64,000 nucleotides of DNA from Druceiella hillmani (lineage: Eukaryota > Arthropoda > Insecta > Lepidoptera > Hepialidae). Where the stretch lies: positions 2,674,501-2,738,500 of the forward strand of contig JAYKKI010000077.1 of the NCBI GenBank assembly GCA_039881145.1, in the 5' to 3' direction. The first letter of the stretch is position 1. Every line of letters starts with the position of its first letter. Shown here piece by piece: positions 1-13,501 of the stretch. The notes beneath the pieces are model-generated. The model did no database searches. It saw nothing but the letters and a program-made list of their open reading frames with translations, and was not told the origin of the DNA. A program made the position numbers and the translations under genes.

Positions 1-302
1 TATTATCACTAACGTTGTGGCCTGTATACAACACTCGATCTATGAAATATTAACTACACTAAGGTATTGTATTTACGTATTGTTTTCATACTTAAAAATA
101 TTGCGAAGAACTATGAAGGTTTATTTGAATTTGTGCAATAATTGATGTTTCATTATGTCGTAGTGACGGTTGGAATAAGCGCCATTAGTAAATATGAGAT
201 CAGGATACTAATAATGTTCCTTTAAAAGTGGTAACGGGATGAGTATCGAGAATAAGAACATGAAGGAAAATTATTTCCAGGGTTAAATTCCTTTATTATC
301 TT

Positions 303-304
<2 letters not shown>

Positions 305-366
<62 letters not shown>
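305..366. repeat. (TA)n microsatellite
   Basis: Uninterrupted alternating TA of about 60 bases, followed by a looser AT-rich tail. Confidence 0.95.
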
Positions 367-370
<4 letters not shown>

Positions 371-1697
371 AAATATATATACATAATTATTTTTGTTTAT
401 TTTTTAAATTTACTTGAATATATAAACAAGTTTAAAAAGACAGACCAGGTTTATTTTCCTGTTTTCACAGTTTAACACACAACCTGTAATGTTCCCCATA
501 CAAATAATAAACCTCCTTCCCATGAAATGAACTGCATAAATTTTGGACGGATAATTGGGGTACGTTAAGTCATCGTATAGTTCGTTTTTCCCAGCAAAGG
601 AGTATATAGTGTAAATATATTCTCAATATTGCAATTATCCAAATACTCCATAATCATGACTCCAGTGACTTTACAATCAGATCAGACTAAACAGGTTGAT
701 AGCGATGGAGTAATGCCTCCAATACAGAATTTAGCAAATTAATGATTGCTTGCCCAATCGTGTCACAAACTGACGTTGGTACGAGAATGCAAAATATAAA
801 ATAATTCATATTATAGTTTTAAGTATTAAAAATGTGCAATAAAATGTACCCCTCTATCCTTCTTTTTGAAGCTACTCAACCAAATTTGTGAAAAGAACCG
901 AAGCCAATGAAAAGTTCGTAGGAAAACTGTACCGATTATCCTGGGTCTCATAATTTTTTAAATGTCCTCCAAAGTTTAACGCCTGCTAAAGATGTATTAA
1001 GCGACATGCTTACGTTGTGAAAAATTGTATATTTTTGTATGGTTAAATAGAAACACTATGCACATTTAAACGTTTATCGTTGCTTAAATATGTACGGGGC
1101 TCTCTTTATGCGAGTCCTACTTTTATTTAATCGGTTTTTTATTTCTGTTAGGGGTTATTTTATGATAATGTTGAAAGTATTTCTATTAAAATATTTGCAA
1201 ATAGTAATTTTGCACAACTTAAATATTTTTGAGACCTATGTCTCTAGCCCTGTCACATACCCTGCCACATCACGGTACCTCATGTTATTTCAGGTTTTTT
1301 TTGTGGAGTTCTTAATTTTTCTTCCCAAAATTACCACGATTGTATTATTGAGTGATATTTATTGGAGTAGATGCGGGTTATAATGCTTTACTACTGTGCT
1401 AAATTTCATGTTTATAAATCATGCGATTTCTCAGAAAATGTCTAGTGCAGACAGACAGCTAGGCGTGTAAGTTATCTTACGAGAATGAAAATACGGAATC
1501 CTATGAAATAGCCGATTAGTCTCTTGCAGCTGGTAATGGTACAATATCCAAGTATAGAACTTTGATATGAAATTATTCACTGAATACTAGGCACTTTCCA
1601 TTGCAACGGATTTCCAGTTTAGTTATTGAAGTATTATCCATGGAATGAGGGTGTGACAAGTGAATATTGCAAGTGGTTACGCCGAAATATGCAGCTT

Positions 1698-1860
1698 CCG
1701 TGTATGTATGTACACACATGTTTACGTATGTGTGTCTCATACACATACATAAATATGTCTGTATGTAAATACACGTATAAGTATGTGTGTATGTACGTAC
1801 ATACATACATATGTATAAATACCTTTGTTTATACATACTTGTGTACATATATGTGTAAAT
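1698..1860. repeat. TGTA/TACA-rich simple repeat
   Basis: Degenerate tetranucleotide tract mixing TGTA, TACA and TATG units on both strands. It gives rise to apparent open frames rich in Tyr, Thr and Cys that are artefacts of the repeat. Confidence 0.85.
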
Positions 1861-2967
1861 AGCTATTTAATATTTATAACAAGTGTTTTATTGACTGTTG
1901 ATTGAGTTATTTTTATCCAATGTACTTATTATTACAAACGAATTTTTTTTCTATTTTTGGAGGTGAAACCAAACATAAATAAAAGTACTTTTAATAAAAA
2001 TAGCACTACCGCTATGAACATTATGTACATAATTAGACACATATAAACATTTTAATATGAACAGTATTTTAGACTATTTAGACATATTGATATATTGGTT
2101 CACCATGTAAATATATTGCTTTGTAAATCTATAATAGGTCTAAAGTGTCATACATTTCCTAAAAACTATCAGATGTATAATCATTACTATAGTTTTACAA
2201 TAAAATTTAAATAACGGTCTAATAACGCTGATTTATGTAATATATACTTTAACGCTATTGGATATAAGGAAAATATGGTAGGATGACCTTTTCAACAATA
2301 GCTGTTTACTTAAAAATTATCTCACATAAAATTCTAAACAAATTGTAGAATCCTTGTAACTTTCTGTGTTACATGTCACAGGACGTAATAAGTAATGTTA
2401 AAAGGCGGGAATTACATCAATATCTTATAAATGATTGAATCTTTCTGAGTATTTACATTTGGAACATGCAAAATATAAGGTTTAAGTCAAAAAATTCCTG
2501 AAAATACACAGCTGTTTAAAATTGGCAGACAAATAGATACGTCAGTGATCTCCAAAGAGAACCGTTTTTTCTTTTTCGAAACCCTAAAAGTTGATTCTAT
2601 TAATTAGCAAAATTAATCATCCCATATTAATCATTCCACTGACTTGATATTATGTAGAACTCATTAAATGTGTTTCTAATGTGTTGTTAAAAAACCTTCG
2701 TCAATAAAATCAATCATCGTACGAAAATAATACGAATAATGGGTAGTACATTTTATTGTACGTTATTTATTAGTTGTTTGTTGTAACGTTGTGTAAAATC
2801 TTTAAAGCTTTGACATGTTTTTGTAAATATAATCCTTTGTTTGGTCAACAAGTCAAAATTGTTAACCACTTTTACAAAAAAAATTGTCGTTCGTGGTAAC
2901 AATTCAAATCAATAGCATCTACTGTTTTAATTTCGGTATTAAAGTAAAAAGAAAAATAATTTCAGTA

Positions 2968-5900
2968 ATGGTTTCCGGCGATGAAAAACTGACTTTGAGA
3001 GAATTTCTGCAGCCTATCAGCGTAACACAAATAATTTTTGGGGTCAAAAGATTATCCTTGATGCCCTTTGAGCAATACGAATTCCTTTATAAATTGTATT
3101 CCTTGTTTCTAATGTCGCTGTTCCTATTGATCGGTATTTATTCGAAATTATACGATGTGACATGTTTAGAGAAATTAGAATTTATTGAGACATTACGTTT
3201 TTATGTGAATATGGCGTTCATCATTTCATATATATCCTGGATTACTTTTCTCAGCCAAGATAAGTTTAATAAATTATACGCAACGATAAGTCAGGTTGAT
3301 GTTATATTGTATCGCGTTTGTAAACTAGATTTTTACAAAAGCATGAAGACTTTCAGTTTAATTATGTGTAGTTCATATTTAATCCTAATATTTATTTTCA
3401 TAATTTACATAATTATAAGAGCATGTGTTTTGGAAGTGATAGGTCATGTTATAATTACATATTTAATGTACTCCGAAATGTTCAACTACATACAAATTGT
3501 CCGCTCTATAAGTTCAAAATATTCATTTGTATATAATGAATTGAAGCAGCAGTCTCTAGAACTGAAAGCTACAACTATGACTAATACTCTGACCTTGGAT
3601 AATTCAAACGTTACGATAAAAATGGAACCGAAGGTGAAAATTTCCGATATATACGACGTGTGCGTGAAACTAATGGAGATCTGTGAATCCATTAATTTGG
3701 TGTTTGGTGTCCAGGCAAGAATCGATTGAAATTTCATTATATTAATTTCATATATTTGAAGTCAGTTTAACCAAAATTATCAAAATATTTCTTCCAAATA
3801 TGTTTATAATTTGTACTCCAAAGTAATTCCTAATTCCCGTTTTTATTATTATTGAAATATTTGAATCGGTTGTTTATTCTTTAACTAAGGGACTGGATCC
3901 ACTTCCTTGGATCCGTGAATTTGAAGAACTTGCGATAAGTTCTTTTACCCTTTTAATTCCACGGAGTTTCCTATCTTTTTTACATATTTCAGTAATATTA
4001 GGCTTATCCCGTTGTTGATACCATGAATTCTAGATATAGTGTAATTTATTGTCTAGTATGGTGTAATTTATTATTAGTATCTTAATCAAAATTCCTAACG
4101 ATTCTTTGGCAAATATCTACACATAACTTTCTCAAATATTGCAGATATCGGTCTATTTGACAGTAACATTTTGGGATTCAATGTTGTCCATCCACATGAT
4201 GTTTCATTCGGTGGTAAATATGGTACGTTCATTTTTTAAAAATACCTTTTTTTCCGTAAATTTAAATATTCTGCATAATGCAAACTATTTCCTGTCAAAT
4301 TTAATTACCGATTAAATTTTGTTTGCTTTTTTCATTGACTGAATATTTGAATCAAAAGTAACTATATCAGTAAATTTATGGTCTTATAAATGTAAACGAA
4401 TGTTATGTAATTCTAGTATTTCTATCTAGATCACTTCATTGGATAACAGTATGTGAGCAAGTAATGACACGAAGAAACAAATATTTATAAAATTACATCG
4501 CGTATATCTCTAGTGTCTACTGTTGCTCGATACTTATACTTTACCTATGCCATCAATACGTTGCAGAAAGTATTATAACGCGAATAGCTATACAATTTTT
4601 CTTAGGAAATTAGTAGTGATGGTAAATTTTTGTGTCCATGGCACAAGCATACCATAGAAGAACTAGCTGATGCATACCGAATCAAAGTACGGCTACTGGT
4701 TAAACTCAATGGGGCAGAAAGCTATCTGGAAGGATGTAACATCTTATAACTACACACAACTTTACAATGCGATAAAGCTGGTGACGAGAATGTCGAGTTA
4801 GGAAACAGAATTCAACCAGGAACTTAAAAGAATAACTTTGGCCATTTAACCGAACTTCAACAAATAAATATTAAGGATTGGATCTACCGATGAGAGCATA
4901 TGAGGATTAATTTCAGACCATGTCGCCCTAGTTGTACGGTACCCACTATTAGCAATATTATTGTTAAGCATCATGAGTGAGAAAGATTAAAGTATTTTTT
5001 TAGCCAACTTAGCAACTTTTTAGGGCGTCTACTCGGAATGGATACTAAGCTATTACTGGTAGACCGTAACACTAAATTCCAATCGCCAGTAAACGACGAC
5101 CAGGAGCCACAAGAAAAAAGAAAAAACTACTCCGATATCACGTGACTTCTGAATACGCCCAACGCCATATACTTTCCAGAAAGTTTCAACACCCATATTG
5201 CACAAATAAGAACACCTATCTCATTGCGGTCTATCAATACACCGGGAACTATACTCAAATTGAAATGTATCATCCATAAATTTGATCCGAAGGCCAGGTC
5301 TATTGAATGTTACCATAAATAAATAATTGATAGAGACTGATCAAGTTATGAAAAACTAACAATTGTACAGGAAAATCCTGTATTAGGACAACATTTAATA
5401 ATTTGCCAATTGTTTCATGCAGATCGACTGTGGCTAACTGGAGCCAGAAAAACTCACGATTGATATTATAGTTATCTACGAAAGTAAAAAATGTCGATTT
5501 TGTAAAAAATATTATTCTCCTGTTATTGAAATACTTTTTTTGTAATTCAGCATTTAATAATTCACTTTTCATCTAACTTAAGTAATACAATGCTGATAAC
5601 GATTAGCAAACATAAATTTTATCATCAATTTTGTCAATTTTTATTAGATTTTTCTGTCCGATGATATTCGTGGCTGTGAGGAAGAATTTGACTTTGATCT
5701 AAAGAAAAATATTTTATCCGTATATTTCTTACTTTTCAAATTACCCCGCAAAATGCATTTCCTACTTTTTATTCTAATAATGACTTAGCATCAAAAACAA
5801 CTGCCAACGTGCTACCAAAAAATCTCAATTATTTTGATCGTTTCTTCCAAAAGACATCAAGATTAATTTGAAAAACTGATTAAGGAAAGTGATGTAAAGA

Positions 5901-8678
5901 GAAAATATTCATTTTGAGTGTAGAAAGTAAAGTCAGTGCGTCCGACAAATATCATCGTTACTACCACTCTAAAATATATAGAAGAGAAAACCGCAGGAGA
6001 ATTAATTAATAACGCCATTACAAAAGTCTTTCAGGACAGACACAATCTCCAGTTCCTTTTCAAGAGCCCAAAAAAGAAAGAAATCAAATAATTTTCACAA
6101 TGTTATGATTATGAGAAACAAATACCGTCAATGACATAAAATCACAACTAATGTGAATGTTGAAGAAAATCGAACGCTATGAGAGGCACAGAACGTTATA
6201 ATGTTCCATGATGATTCGATGATCAAATTGAATCGGTATATCCTGGAACGGCCATGGTACACATGACACATGACTGGGCAAAACTGTTGTTGCATACATG
6301 CACATATATGTGACATTCTTCAAATAAACTTAAATTATCTTTGAAGTGCTTTTAAAAAAAATGTGACAGTACTTTTTTTAGAGACGGCTGAGAATTTTTA
6401 CATAGCTCTTTGTCTAGTCAATTTGATGTATATAATCATATGTATAAATAAGAGACACGTTCTTTTTGACACCCGTAGATGTTAGATATAAGGAAATTAG
6501 CAAATTCTCTGGAAGATACCTTATTTGGAAGGTATAAAACTTCAAAGAAAAATAGTTTATGAGGAAATTCATCTTAAGTTCGTAAAAGGACAAAATTGTT
6601 TCAACTGGCGGCAGTCCGAATAGTAAAAATTCGATAAAAATTTACGATACACGTGCATAAAAGATATAATCCAAAAGAAAATTAAAATACCACTACCTTT
6701 GTCTGGAATTTTTTCACATAGCAGTCATACTTACGACATCTTAACACGACGACATTTTATTTTGATAAATATTTGTTAAGGATATGATATATTTGTTTCT
6801 GTATTTCAGCGCCCTCACTGTCGAAAATTTTGCCAATCAATTAATTACTCCCTAATTTTTCTCCCGTAAACCCATCTACGTCACGTTTTATATAGTATAC
6901 ATGCATACTATATAAAACCAGATAAGTAGAAAAGGCTGTACAAGAAATTAATCACTATTAAAATCTATTGTAAAGTTAATTTTAATTTGTTTAAATATGT
7001 ACTAATGAAGTTTCTAATTTAATAGAAGCCTTTCAATTTCATTTATTATATTATTACTTTTAAATAATTTATTCAAAAACCAATATTCGGATATTCAGAT
7101 TATTATTTTTTCTTAAAAACATAGTTTGTCAAAAATGTAATGAAATTCACTTATAGGACTACCGCTTAAAATGGGGCTTCTTCTAAAAAAAAATTAGAAA
7201 AAAACTTATAAATATAAACTAATTTGGACCCTTAATAAGCGAAGATATAAATTTCGACACGCTATTTCTTTTAAATATTTATTCGTTATTCTAAAATACA
7301 TAGAAAATTTTCGTAATTGAACGGTACCGTCAGACATATGTTTTACGAAGTTTATATATACTACATACATTTTATACACATATAGTTTATAGACATATAT
7401 TTTACGAATAATAAACCTTATAATACCTTAGTTATTTAGTAATTATTGCGTAAATATTTTATTTTCTAACATAATTTTCTAGCTAAAGACTTCTGGTATA
7501 TATTTTCGCTAATACATGGGTATGTACCCTAAATCTTCACATGCACACTAAACATATGCAGACATACTCTCACACACGCACATAAACACACAATCACATA
7601 CACAAACGCGCGCGCACGCACAGGTGTGTGTGCGCGTGTACACCTGTGCGCTTGTGTGCATGTGTGCGTATGTACGTATATGCAGTTGATATATTTTTTT
7701 ATTATACAATGTTCTTTATACACATAATTACTCTGAATTACATTGTCCTTAAATACAGGAAAACAAAACATTCAACATAGTCTTATGGCTTTTCGCCATC
7801 AGATATGGATACCGCCTGACCTATCTCTACACGACTTGTTTTAGTTGTGAATCAATTCAGTGCAAAATTCTTAAAATTCGAATGATGTCCAAGCGCATGC
7901 TCTTGTCAGACAATCAAGGTAATGGCAAAATAAAATATGATAAATGTATCTGTACCTGCAAATTGCATTATAATTTTGATCTGGTCATGGATGTTCAAAT
8001 GGATCAAATGATCTTCATATCATATTCGTGTTCACCATTCAGTAGTTTTATAATTTCGATTAAACAGGATAATTGCGACCAAATGCTAATATTTATCTAA
8101 TATTCAATTATTAAATGCTAATATTTATCTAATATTAAATTATTTATTTCAAATTATTCCTTATTAGTACAGTTCTTTCCGCGTTAGTAGATTTCTTCAA
8201 TATCACTTTTAATTAAGACATCGTTCAAAATTGTCTTCCCATTTTGGTACACGGTACCAAGGTTTGTTATATAAATACGAGTACTCCATTGATTGCATTA
8301 ATTTTTTTTCAAATCCTATTAACCCGACAAGTTTTGTTTTGAGTATTTTAATTTTGTAATCATCTCGACTAAAACTTTGTAAGTTGATAGGTCGTCCCGT
8401 TCATAACCTTGCTTTTAGTGTAAATTTTTTTTGTAACACTTTTAAATTATAAAGGTAAAGGCTGTTCCCGTCCACAAATTTTGAATTAATGTTTTGTAAT
8501 TTCAGATGAGCATAGCAGAACCATTCTGTCCAACTTGAGCCAGCTAATGCGAACTCCGCCAAAGTTTCGAGTTTGTTACTTTTTCATTATTAACTCCAAG
8601 TTAATGGCCAATTTTATTAGTTTCTGTACCACATACTTTATCGTTGTCGCTCAGTTTCATGATTTTCACATGAGTTGA
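2968..8678 (+). CDS. Gustatory receptor gene A, 4 exons
   Basis: Seven-transmembrane insect gustatory receptor, expected to be a ligand-gated channel subunit in sensory neuron membrane. Exons are 2968-3714, 4145-4222, 7759-7918 and 8506-8678, giving 385 aa in one unbroken frame with junction phases 0, 0 and 1. Exon 1 (residues 1-249) holds several hydrophobic segments and ends VFGVQ. Exon 2 is a short membrane segment (ISVYLTVTFW start). Exon 3 ends in a Cys-rich stretch with FSCE. Exon 4 carries TTYFIVVAQF near residue 371, the TM7 signature of Gr proteins. The first ATG after the in-frame non-ATG stretch is at 2968, and its N-terminus aligns with gene B (LREFLQP against LRESLKP, and FGVKR in both). 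Intron 1 begins GC instead of GT (CAG|GCAAGA). Intron 2 is 3.5 kb and contains unrelated debris. The ligand cannot be told. Exon 2 is the least certain part. Confidence 0.85.
6885..6918. repeat. Short inverted repeat, 14-bp arms
   Basis: Arms 6885-6898 and 6905-6918 are perfect reverse complements (GTTTTATATAGTAT) around a 6-base spacer, inside intron 2 of gene A. Confidence 0.8.
7545..7690. repeat. CA/CG then TG/CG simple repeat
   Basis: Alternating purine-pyrimidine tract. The first half is (CA)-rich, the middle is CGCGCG-rich and the second half is (TG)-rich, so the two halves can pair. An apparent minus-strand frame full of His, Thr, Cys and Arg is a translation of the repeat. Confidence 0.85.
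8081..8146. repeat. Short tandem duplication, about 31-bp unit
   Basis: The words AAATGCTAATATTTATCTAA and TATT recur about 31 bases apart within intron 3 of gene A, with near identity. Confidence 0.7.
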
Positions 8679-10279
8679 ATGCGTACTTTCAATTGCGACC
8701 ACAGTTAGCCTACGAAAATGAAATTAATTGCGGGCCATAATATCACATGTCCATATAAAACAGCATTATATATCTATATATTATTCCACTTGATATAAAC
8801 TAATGATTCATTTATTTTTATAGCAGCTTAAATACGTTACTAATATTTTTTTTATATTCAGGCGGCTATAATATTTCATTTACAATTTTCGGACAAAGTT
8901 TCCGTTTCCATATTTAATTCTTAATATACAATAATTGCGACAAACTTTTGTAAACGATTTTTAAACGATTATTTTCATCTTTCCTATTATTATTGACTTT
9001 ATTAGTCTGCAAAATATTTAAATAGTTAGCCCATAATATTCTCTCTTCATTTTTACATAAATTTAACTCTATAAAAATTAAATCAATACAACTTGTTTTG
9101 GATTGCAAAACTAATTCCAAATTTATTTCTTACTTGAATCTTATAAGTATTAAATAAGTATTATCTGTCGTTTATGGAAATGTATTACGCTTTGTCGTAT
9201 TTATTAAAATGTCAAAAACTTAAAATAAAATGTGTACAATTTCATTCACGTCACACACTTTTGCTGTTAAAATAGAATGTATAAAGTTATATTGCACTAA
9301 CGATTATAAGGAAATAAATAAATCAACATTGTTTAATTTAAACAACAATAAAATTTGACTGAATCTATGATTTACAAATCAATACATTTGTTATTCTTTA
9401 AACAACTCTCTAATTTTTTCTTTAGCATGTTGTATTTGCTATAGCTATATTGCACAGTAGTGACCGATGAAATTGGACTGGTATATTCAATAAGTCGACA
9501 AAACATTTTTCACCTCACAGATATTATTTGCCTTCGAAGACTACGGTTTCGATAACTGCTAATTTGAATTTATTCCAGAGATATTATTGAACAGAGATCT
9601 ATTAATACTCAGCTACTGTTAACGTGTAATTATTGCCTTATATTAGTCTCACGAGCTGTTAATATTAATTACATAGTATTTCTTTCTGTTAAAATAATGA
9701 TCATACATATTTTATCAAGTGGATATTCTCGTTTATTTCTTTGTTTTTACGGTTTAGAAAAAATGCCTTTTCGCACTGACATGAAAATTTACCATCGTAT
9801 AGCACATTTTATAGTACATTCTTATATCACAATACAAAAGCATATAATAAGTAAATAAACATTCGATGATACCGTTAATAAATTACTTGTGGCGATTTAA
9901 TAAATAAAAGATAATAATTTAAGCAATACTCAGTCTTCCGTCTTTTTCCCAGGCGAATCCGAATCCAGCAGATAGAAATCGATATTTAAGCAATTATCTT
10001 TCTCGTAATCGAGAGAAAAACTGCTCAGCGTTTAGAATTAAACCAAAAATTGCATAATAAAAGTTTAAATTGCATTTATTAATGTTAACCCATAATAATT
10101 TAACCCAATCTCCCTTCCGAGGTGCAACTAAATTATAATGATCATTATAGTCAATAAAATTAATAAAGTTTTAAATTTAATGTCTGAATACGTCAGTGGT
10201 TGGTTAAATTCGTTTTGGCTTTATTTTAGTTTTTCAACAGATAACAGAGAGAAATATATATTTATGGTCGGGTTATAAT
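8679..10279. other. Intergenic, no gene supported
   Basis: AT-rich sequence downstream of gene A. No exon with a recognisable family signature or credible splice context was found on either strand. Confidence 0.55.
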
Positions 10280-11450
10280 AATAACGTCTCGTGACATAGA
10301 CTGTATTGGGGATCCAGGTATTGATATAAATCACGTAGTTACTTAATGTATAACATGCAACAGGTTTGAAGGAATTTTGCAGAATTTTCATACTTGCATG
10401 AAAATAATGATTTTGCACTTGACGACAAATTTGGAAAGGTTCGATCAATGTGGGTTTTCATGAATTAAATATGGCTATAGTTTTTCCTAATGACAAATGG
10501 TTTTCTATTGATTAGCCAAGGATACCATATTTGGATAAATGCGGCACTAAACAATACATACAAAGAAAGTCTATCAAGTTTGGCTACAACATATGGTCTC
10601 TTTATACTCGTTTGTACTATTTTATCTCTGGCGTAGCATATTAAGGAGCCAAAAAAGGAAATATAAATTCGCTTCATGATGCCAGAAGATCGGTTATGTT
10701 GAACCTAATTCGAAACTATCGAACACTCGGTACATCTCTTTTATGGACAATTGTTTGCGTCTTTACAACTCCTGTATGAAGTAAGTGATCTAGGGCCGCA
10801 ATGCTATGGTCGCCTTTTGAGCTAGCAGGACAAGGGATGCTGTACTCAAAAATGTAAAACAAAAAAGATATCTGCAAAAGTTCTGGGTTATCGAGTTATA
10901 AAATAAAATCTAATACGACCCTGCTGCGATTTAATGATAATCATATCTTTACTTAGATCTGCTGGAATTGGCGTGCTACCCCAAAGGGAAGTGAAGCAGT
11001 GGTGCAATTAAAATAAAGTAGGCGTGGATTAACTTCATTATTTCACATTATTACATAAGAATGCAGGCGGTTTGTACAAGATTGTTACAAGTCTGAAAAG
11101 ATAGTACTGGCAATTGATGATATTTGCCATATCATCGTTAATAAACGTTATGAGCTGTACTAAATATCACCAGCAACAGAAGGAAAAGACACAATTATTA
11201 GTCTTTCGTTATATAGGTAGTCGAAACATATGTAATAGTTTGTACAGCTTTGCCAATCAAAACAGGTCACATCAAAATAATCTATAAGCATCAAGACAGA
11301 GCGCCGGTTAGGTGAGGAACCACGCGGAAAGAACCAACGCATTTCCAGAAATAAAAATTTGGTGTGGTCGGTGTAGTAAAAATATTGAACACAAGTGCAA
11401 CAAATGTAATAGAGGTTTGCATCAAGGTGGTTTACAGCTATTACAGAATT
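10280..11450 (+). pseudogene. piggyBac-like transposase relic
   Basis: Decayed piggyBac/PGBD transposase on the plus strand, read across several frames with many stops. Near 10350-10445 there is CNRFEGILQNFH followed, after a frameshift, by LDDKFGKV, matching the family's cNRFe.Il..lHf and D.lwKvRp blocks. Around 10530-10630 CGTKQYIQRKSIKFGYNIW matches the K-Q-Y-I-x-x-K-P-I-R-x-G-x-K-x-W region. Near 11360-11420 the Cys-rich C-terminus is visible (CGRCSKN, HKCNKCNRGLH). No intact frame exceeds about 90 codons, so the copy is inactive. Terminal repeats and a TTAA duplication were not located, so the ends are approximate. Confidence 0.7.
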
Positions 11451-12475
11451 TCTTTACTCACTTACTGAAATTATATAATTACAGTCCTTTAATTTTTTAC
11501 TTATTACGAGAACTATATTTACAATTTTTTCTAATTACGAGTCTCGTATATATTTTATTACATGCAGTAAATTTCTGAACTGATATCATACTGTTTATAC
11601 ATTCCACTTATAAAAACCGTCTCCATATCAACACACTGCCCAATTTTGTCTCAAATTTAAGAGAGATTTGTTTAGTATGTCTACTTTTGCCTTGTTTGTT
11701 TATTTTGAACTAATGTTAACACATATTTAAAAAAGGAAGTCTCACCTCGCGTCATTTTAATGGTCTAAGATCGCAAGGGTTAAGAATGCCTTATTTATTT
11801 ATACAAATGTTACAAATACTTATATATATATATATCTACTATTATATGCACACAAAATTGCTAAATTTTGTTTTTCATTGAGACAGTTACAGAAGTTTCA
11901 TATTTTTTGTTGGTAAGCAATATGGAATAAAAAAAGTTTGCATATTTCTTTACCAAGTTTACTTCCATTTTTAGGCCCAATGTTGCATATTAAGAAAATC
12001 ATAAGGGGAATAATTTGTAAATGAACGATCTGGGTACTGAAAGAAAGCAGAAGTTCTTTTTGAAGATCTGTAACTCAAAAGGAAAAACCAAACTCTTAGA
12101 TATAAGATCACTCACGTGTATTACAGCTATTTTTTATTTTTCACTATTACAGCTATTTTTTTTCAAAAACCGCCTGACGCAAAAACTTGAAATTTGATGG
12201 AAATAAAATATATTAACCCGCACATGTCTTAATAAGTAAAATTTAAGAAATATTAATTAGAAAATGTTTGTTTCATTCCATATATATATAATATTTTGTG
12301 TTGTCTGAAAGGACTAGTTATAATGGTCTAAAAATAATTTTTCATAATTTTAAATATTATATCTTCAGAGATATACTAAATATTACGCAAAAAAAAAATA
12401 TGTGTTCCATCCTTATTTCTGAAAACAATATGCGTTTTTAGAAGCCTACGCAAAGGTTGTGAGAACACTATAGGG

Positions 12476-12742
12476 ATGATTCAAGATGTAATAATTGTTG
12501 AAGTATGCACCCAGGTATTACCACTATGGAGAATTTTCTATATTCTTAGCCGGTTTTTTAAGAAACCACGCGACGTGAAAACTTTAAATACGGTGCAGAA
12601 ATATGTATTATTAACCCTCGTATTTTTCTCTAATTACCTTCTTTTAAATATTCTTTTAATAACTAAAGGGAGGATAACTTTACGTGTCATCTTTTCTTAT
12701 TTTATGGATCATGTAAAATGTTATTTGAAAGGCTGGTTATGA
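12476..12742 (+). other. Unassigned hydrophobic open frame, possible receptor fragment
   Basis: An 88-codon frame beginning MIQDVII. Residues about 13-30 read TQVLPLWRIFYILSRFFKKP, followed by a hydrophobic segment (VLLTLVFFSNYLLLNILL). The pattern of a short leader, LPL-x-x-I, a Pro, then a first membrane segment is like the N-terminus of many insect Gr proteins. No downstream exon with a Gr signature was found on this strand, so it is either a broken N-terminal exon or chance. I do not assign a function. Confidence 0.25.
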
Positions 12743-13470
12743 GGAATGTAAACTTTTTTATAATTTTGAATTAAATAATCGAAAAGATATTCCAGAAATA
12801 TGCGAAGATAGAACATCCAAAACTACAAACCCTATCTATCCTTAAATATTTGTGTCTAAATGTCTATGAAATCCTTTTAATGCAAGTTAAACTCGTATAT
12901 AATAAGTTTTAAAAACATTATTTTATTTAATTTTTAAAGACTTACTAACTGATACTCTACACTATATGCTAAAAAAACAGGGAGTCATGGAGACTGCCGA
13001 CAAAGGTGAAAAATTAAAACAATGCAATAACAGTGATTTTATACAAATTTACAGAAGTTTTAATTTTAAAATACGCAAAAAAAAATTATTGAATCATTAG
13101 AAACCTGTTTTATCACAATGAAATATTCATTGCATGATGTATACCACAGACTAAATAATAAAAAATAAAAAGTATATAATATTACATTTTTAAACGCAAA
13201 TATTGATAAAAACGTTGGTAACATTTGAAAACGAATGCTTTGTTTTTATTATTCATTTTTCCATGTAAAATATTAACATATTTAGTACTCATTGTTGTAC
13301 TGAACCATGATCCTATAATTAAAATAATAATCAAACGAAAACATAATATAAACCATATATAGTATACAAACATTGAACTTTCCACGTAATCAATGTAAAC
13401 AAAATGTATTTGTGTTATAATTTTTTTTAAATTATCTATATACACAGCATTATTGTTGTACAACACGGCA

Positions 13471-13471
<1 letters not shown>

Positions 13472-13494
<23 letters not shown>
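13472..13494. repeat. (TA)n microsatellite
   Basis: Short uninterrupted AT dinucleotide run. Confidence 0.9.

Positions 13495-13501
<7 letters not shown>

Larger units (their letters stand above)
1..2967. other. Intergenic, no gene supported
   Basis: AT-rich sequence upstream of receptor gene A. It contains a (TA)n tract near 305-366 and a TGTA/TACA-rich block near 1700-1860. Open frames here are short, follow the simple repeats or lack splice context, and none resembles a protein family I know. Confidence 0.6.
4223..7758. other. Intron 2 of gene A, no further gene supported
   Basis: A 3.5-kb AT-rich intron. Scattered open stretches near 4620-5290 and 5930-6090 read for 30-40 codons in places but match no family I can name and are broken by stops. 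They could be old transposon debris. The CA/TG simple repeat at 7545-7690 lies just before exon 3. Confidence 0.5.

Noticed and set aside
1090..1383. 97-codon hydrophobic frame near the left edge
   Set aside because: Hydrophobic composition is expected from T-rich sequence. No receptor motif or splice context.
2884..2967. N-terminal extension of gene A from 2884
   Set aside because: It begins with TTG, not ATG. The ATG at 2968 aligns with the start region of gene B.
4425..4480. Receptor-like TVCEQVMTRRN stretch on the plus strand, first read as exon 3 of gene A
   Set aside because: It runs into a stop and has no acceptor in phase, while the exon at 7759-7918 fits in phase, length and sequence.
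5300..5572. 90-codon minus-strand open frame within intron 2 of gene A
   Set aside because: No family resemblance, no splice context and no composition shift. Kept only as intronic sequence.
7882..8100. 72-codon plus-strand frame
   Set aside because: It is exon 3 of gene A read on past its donor at 7918; the rest is intron.
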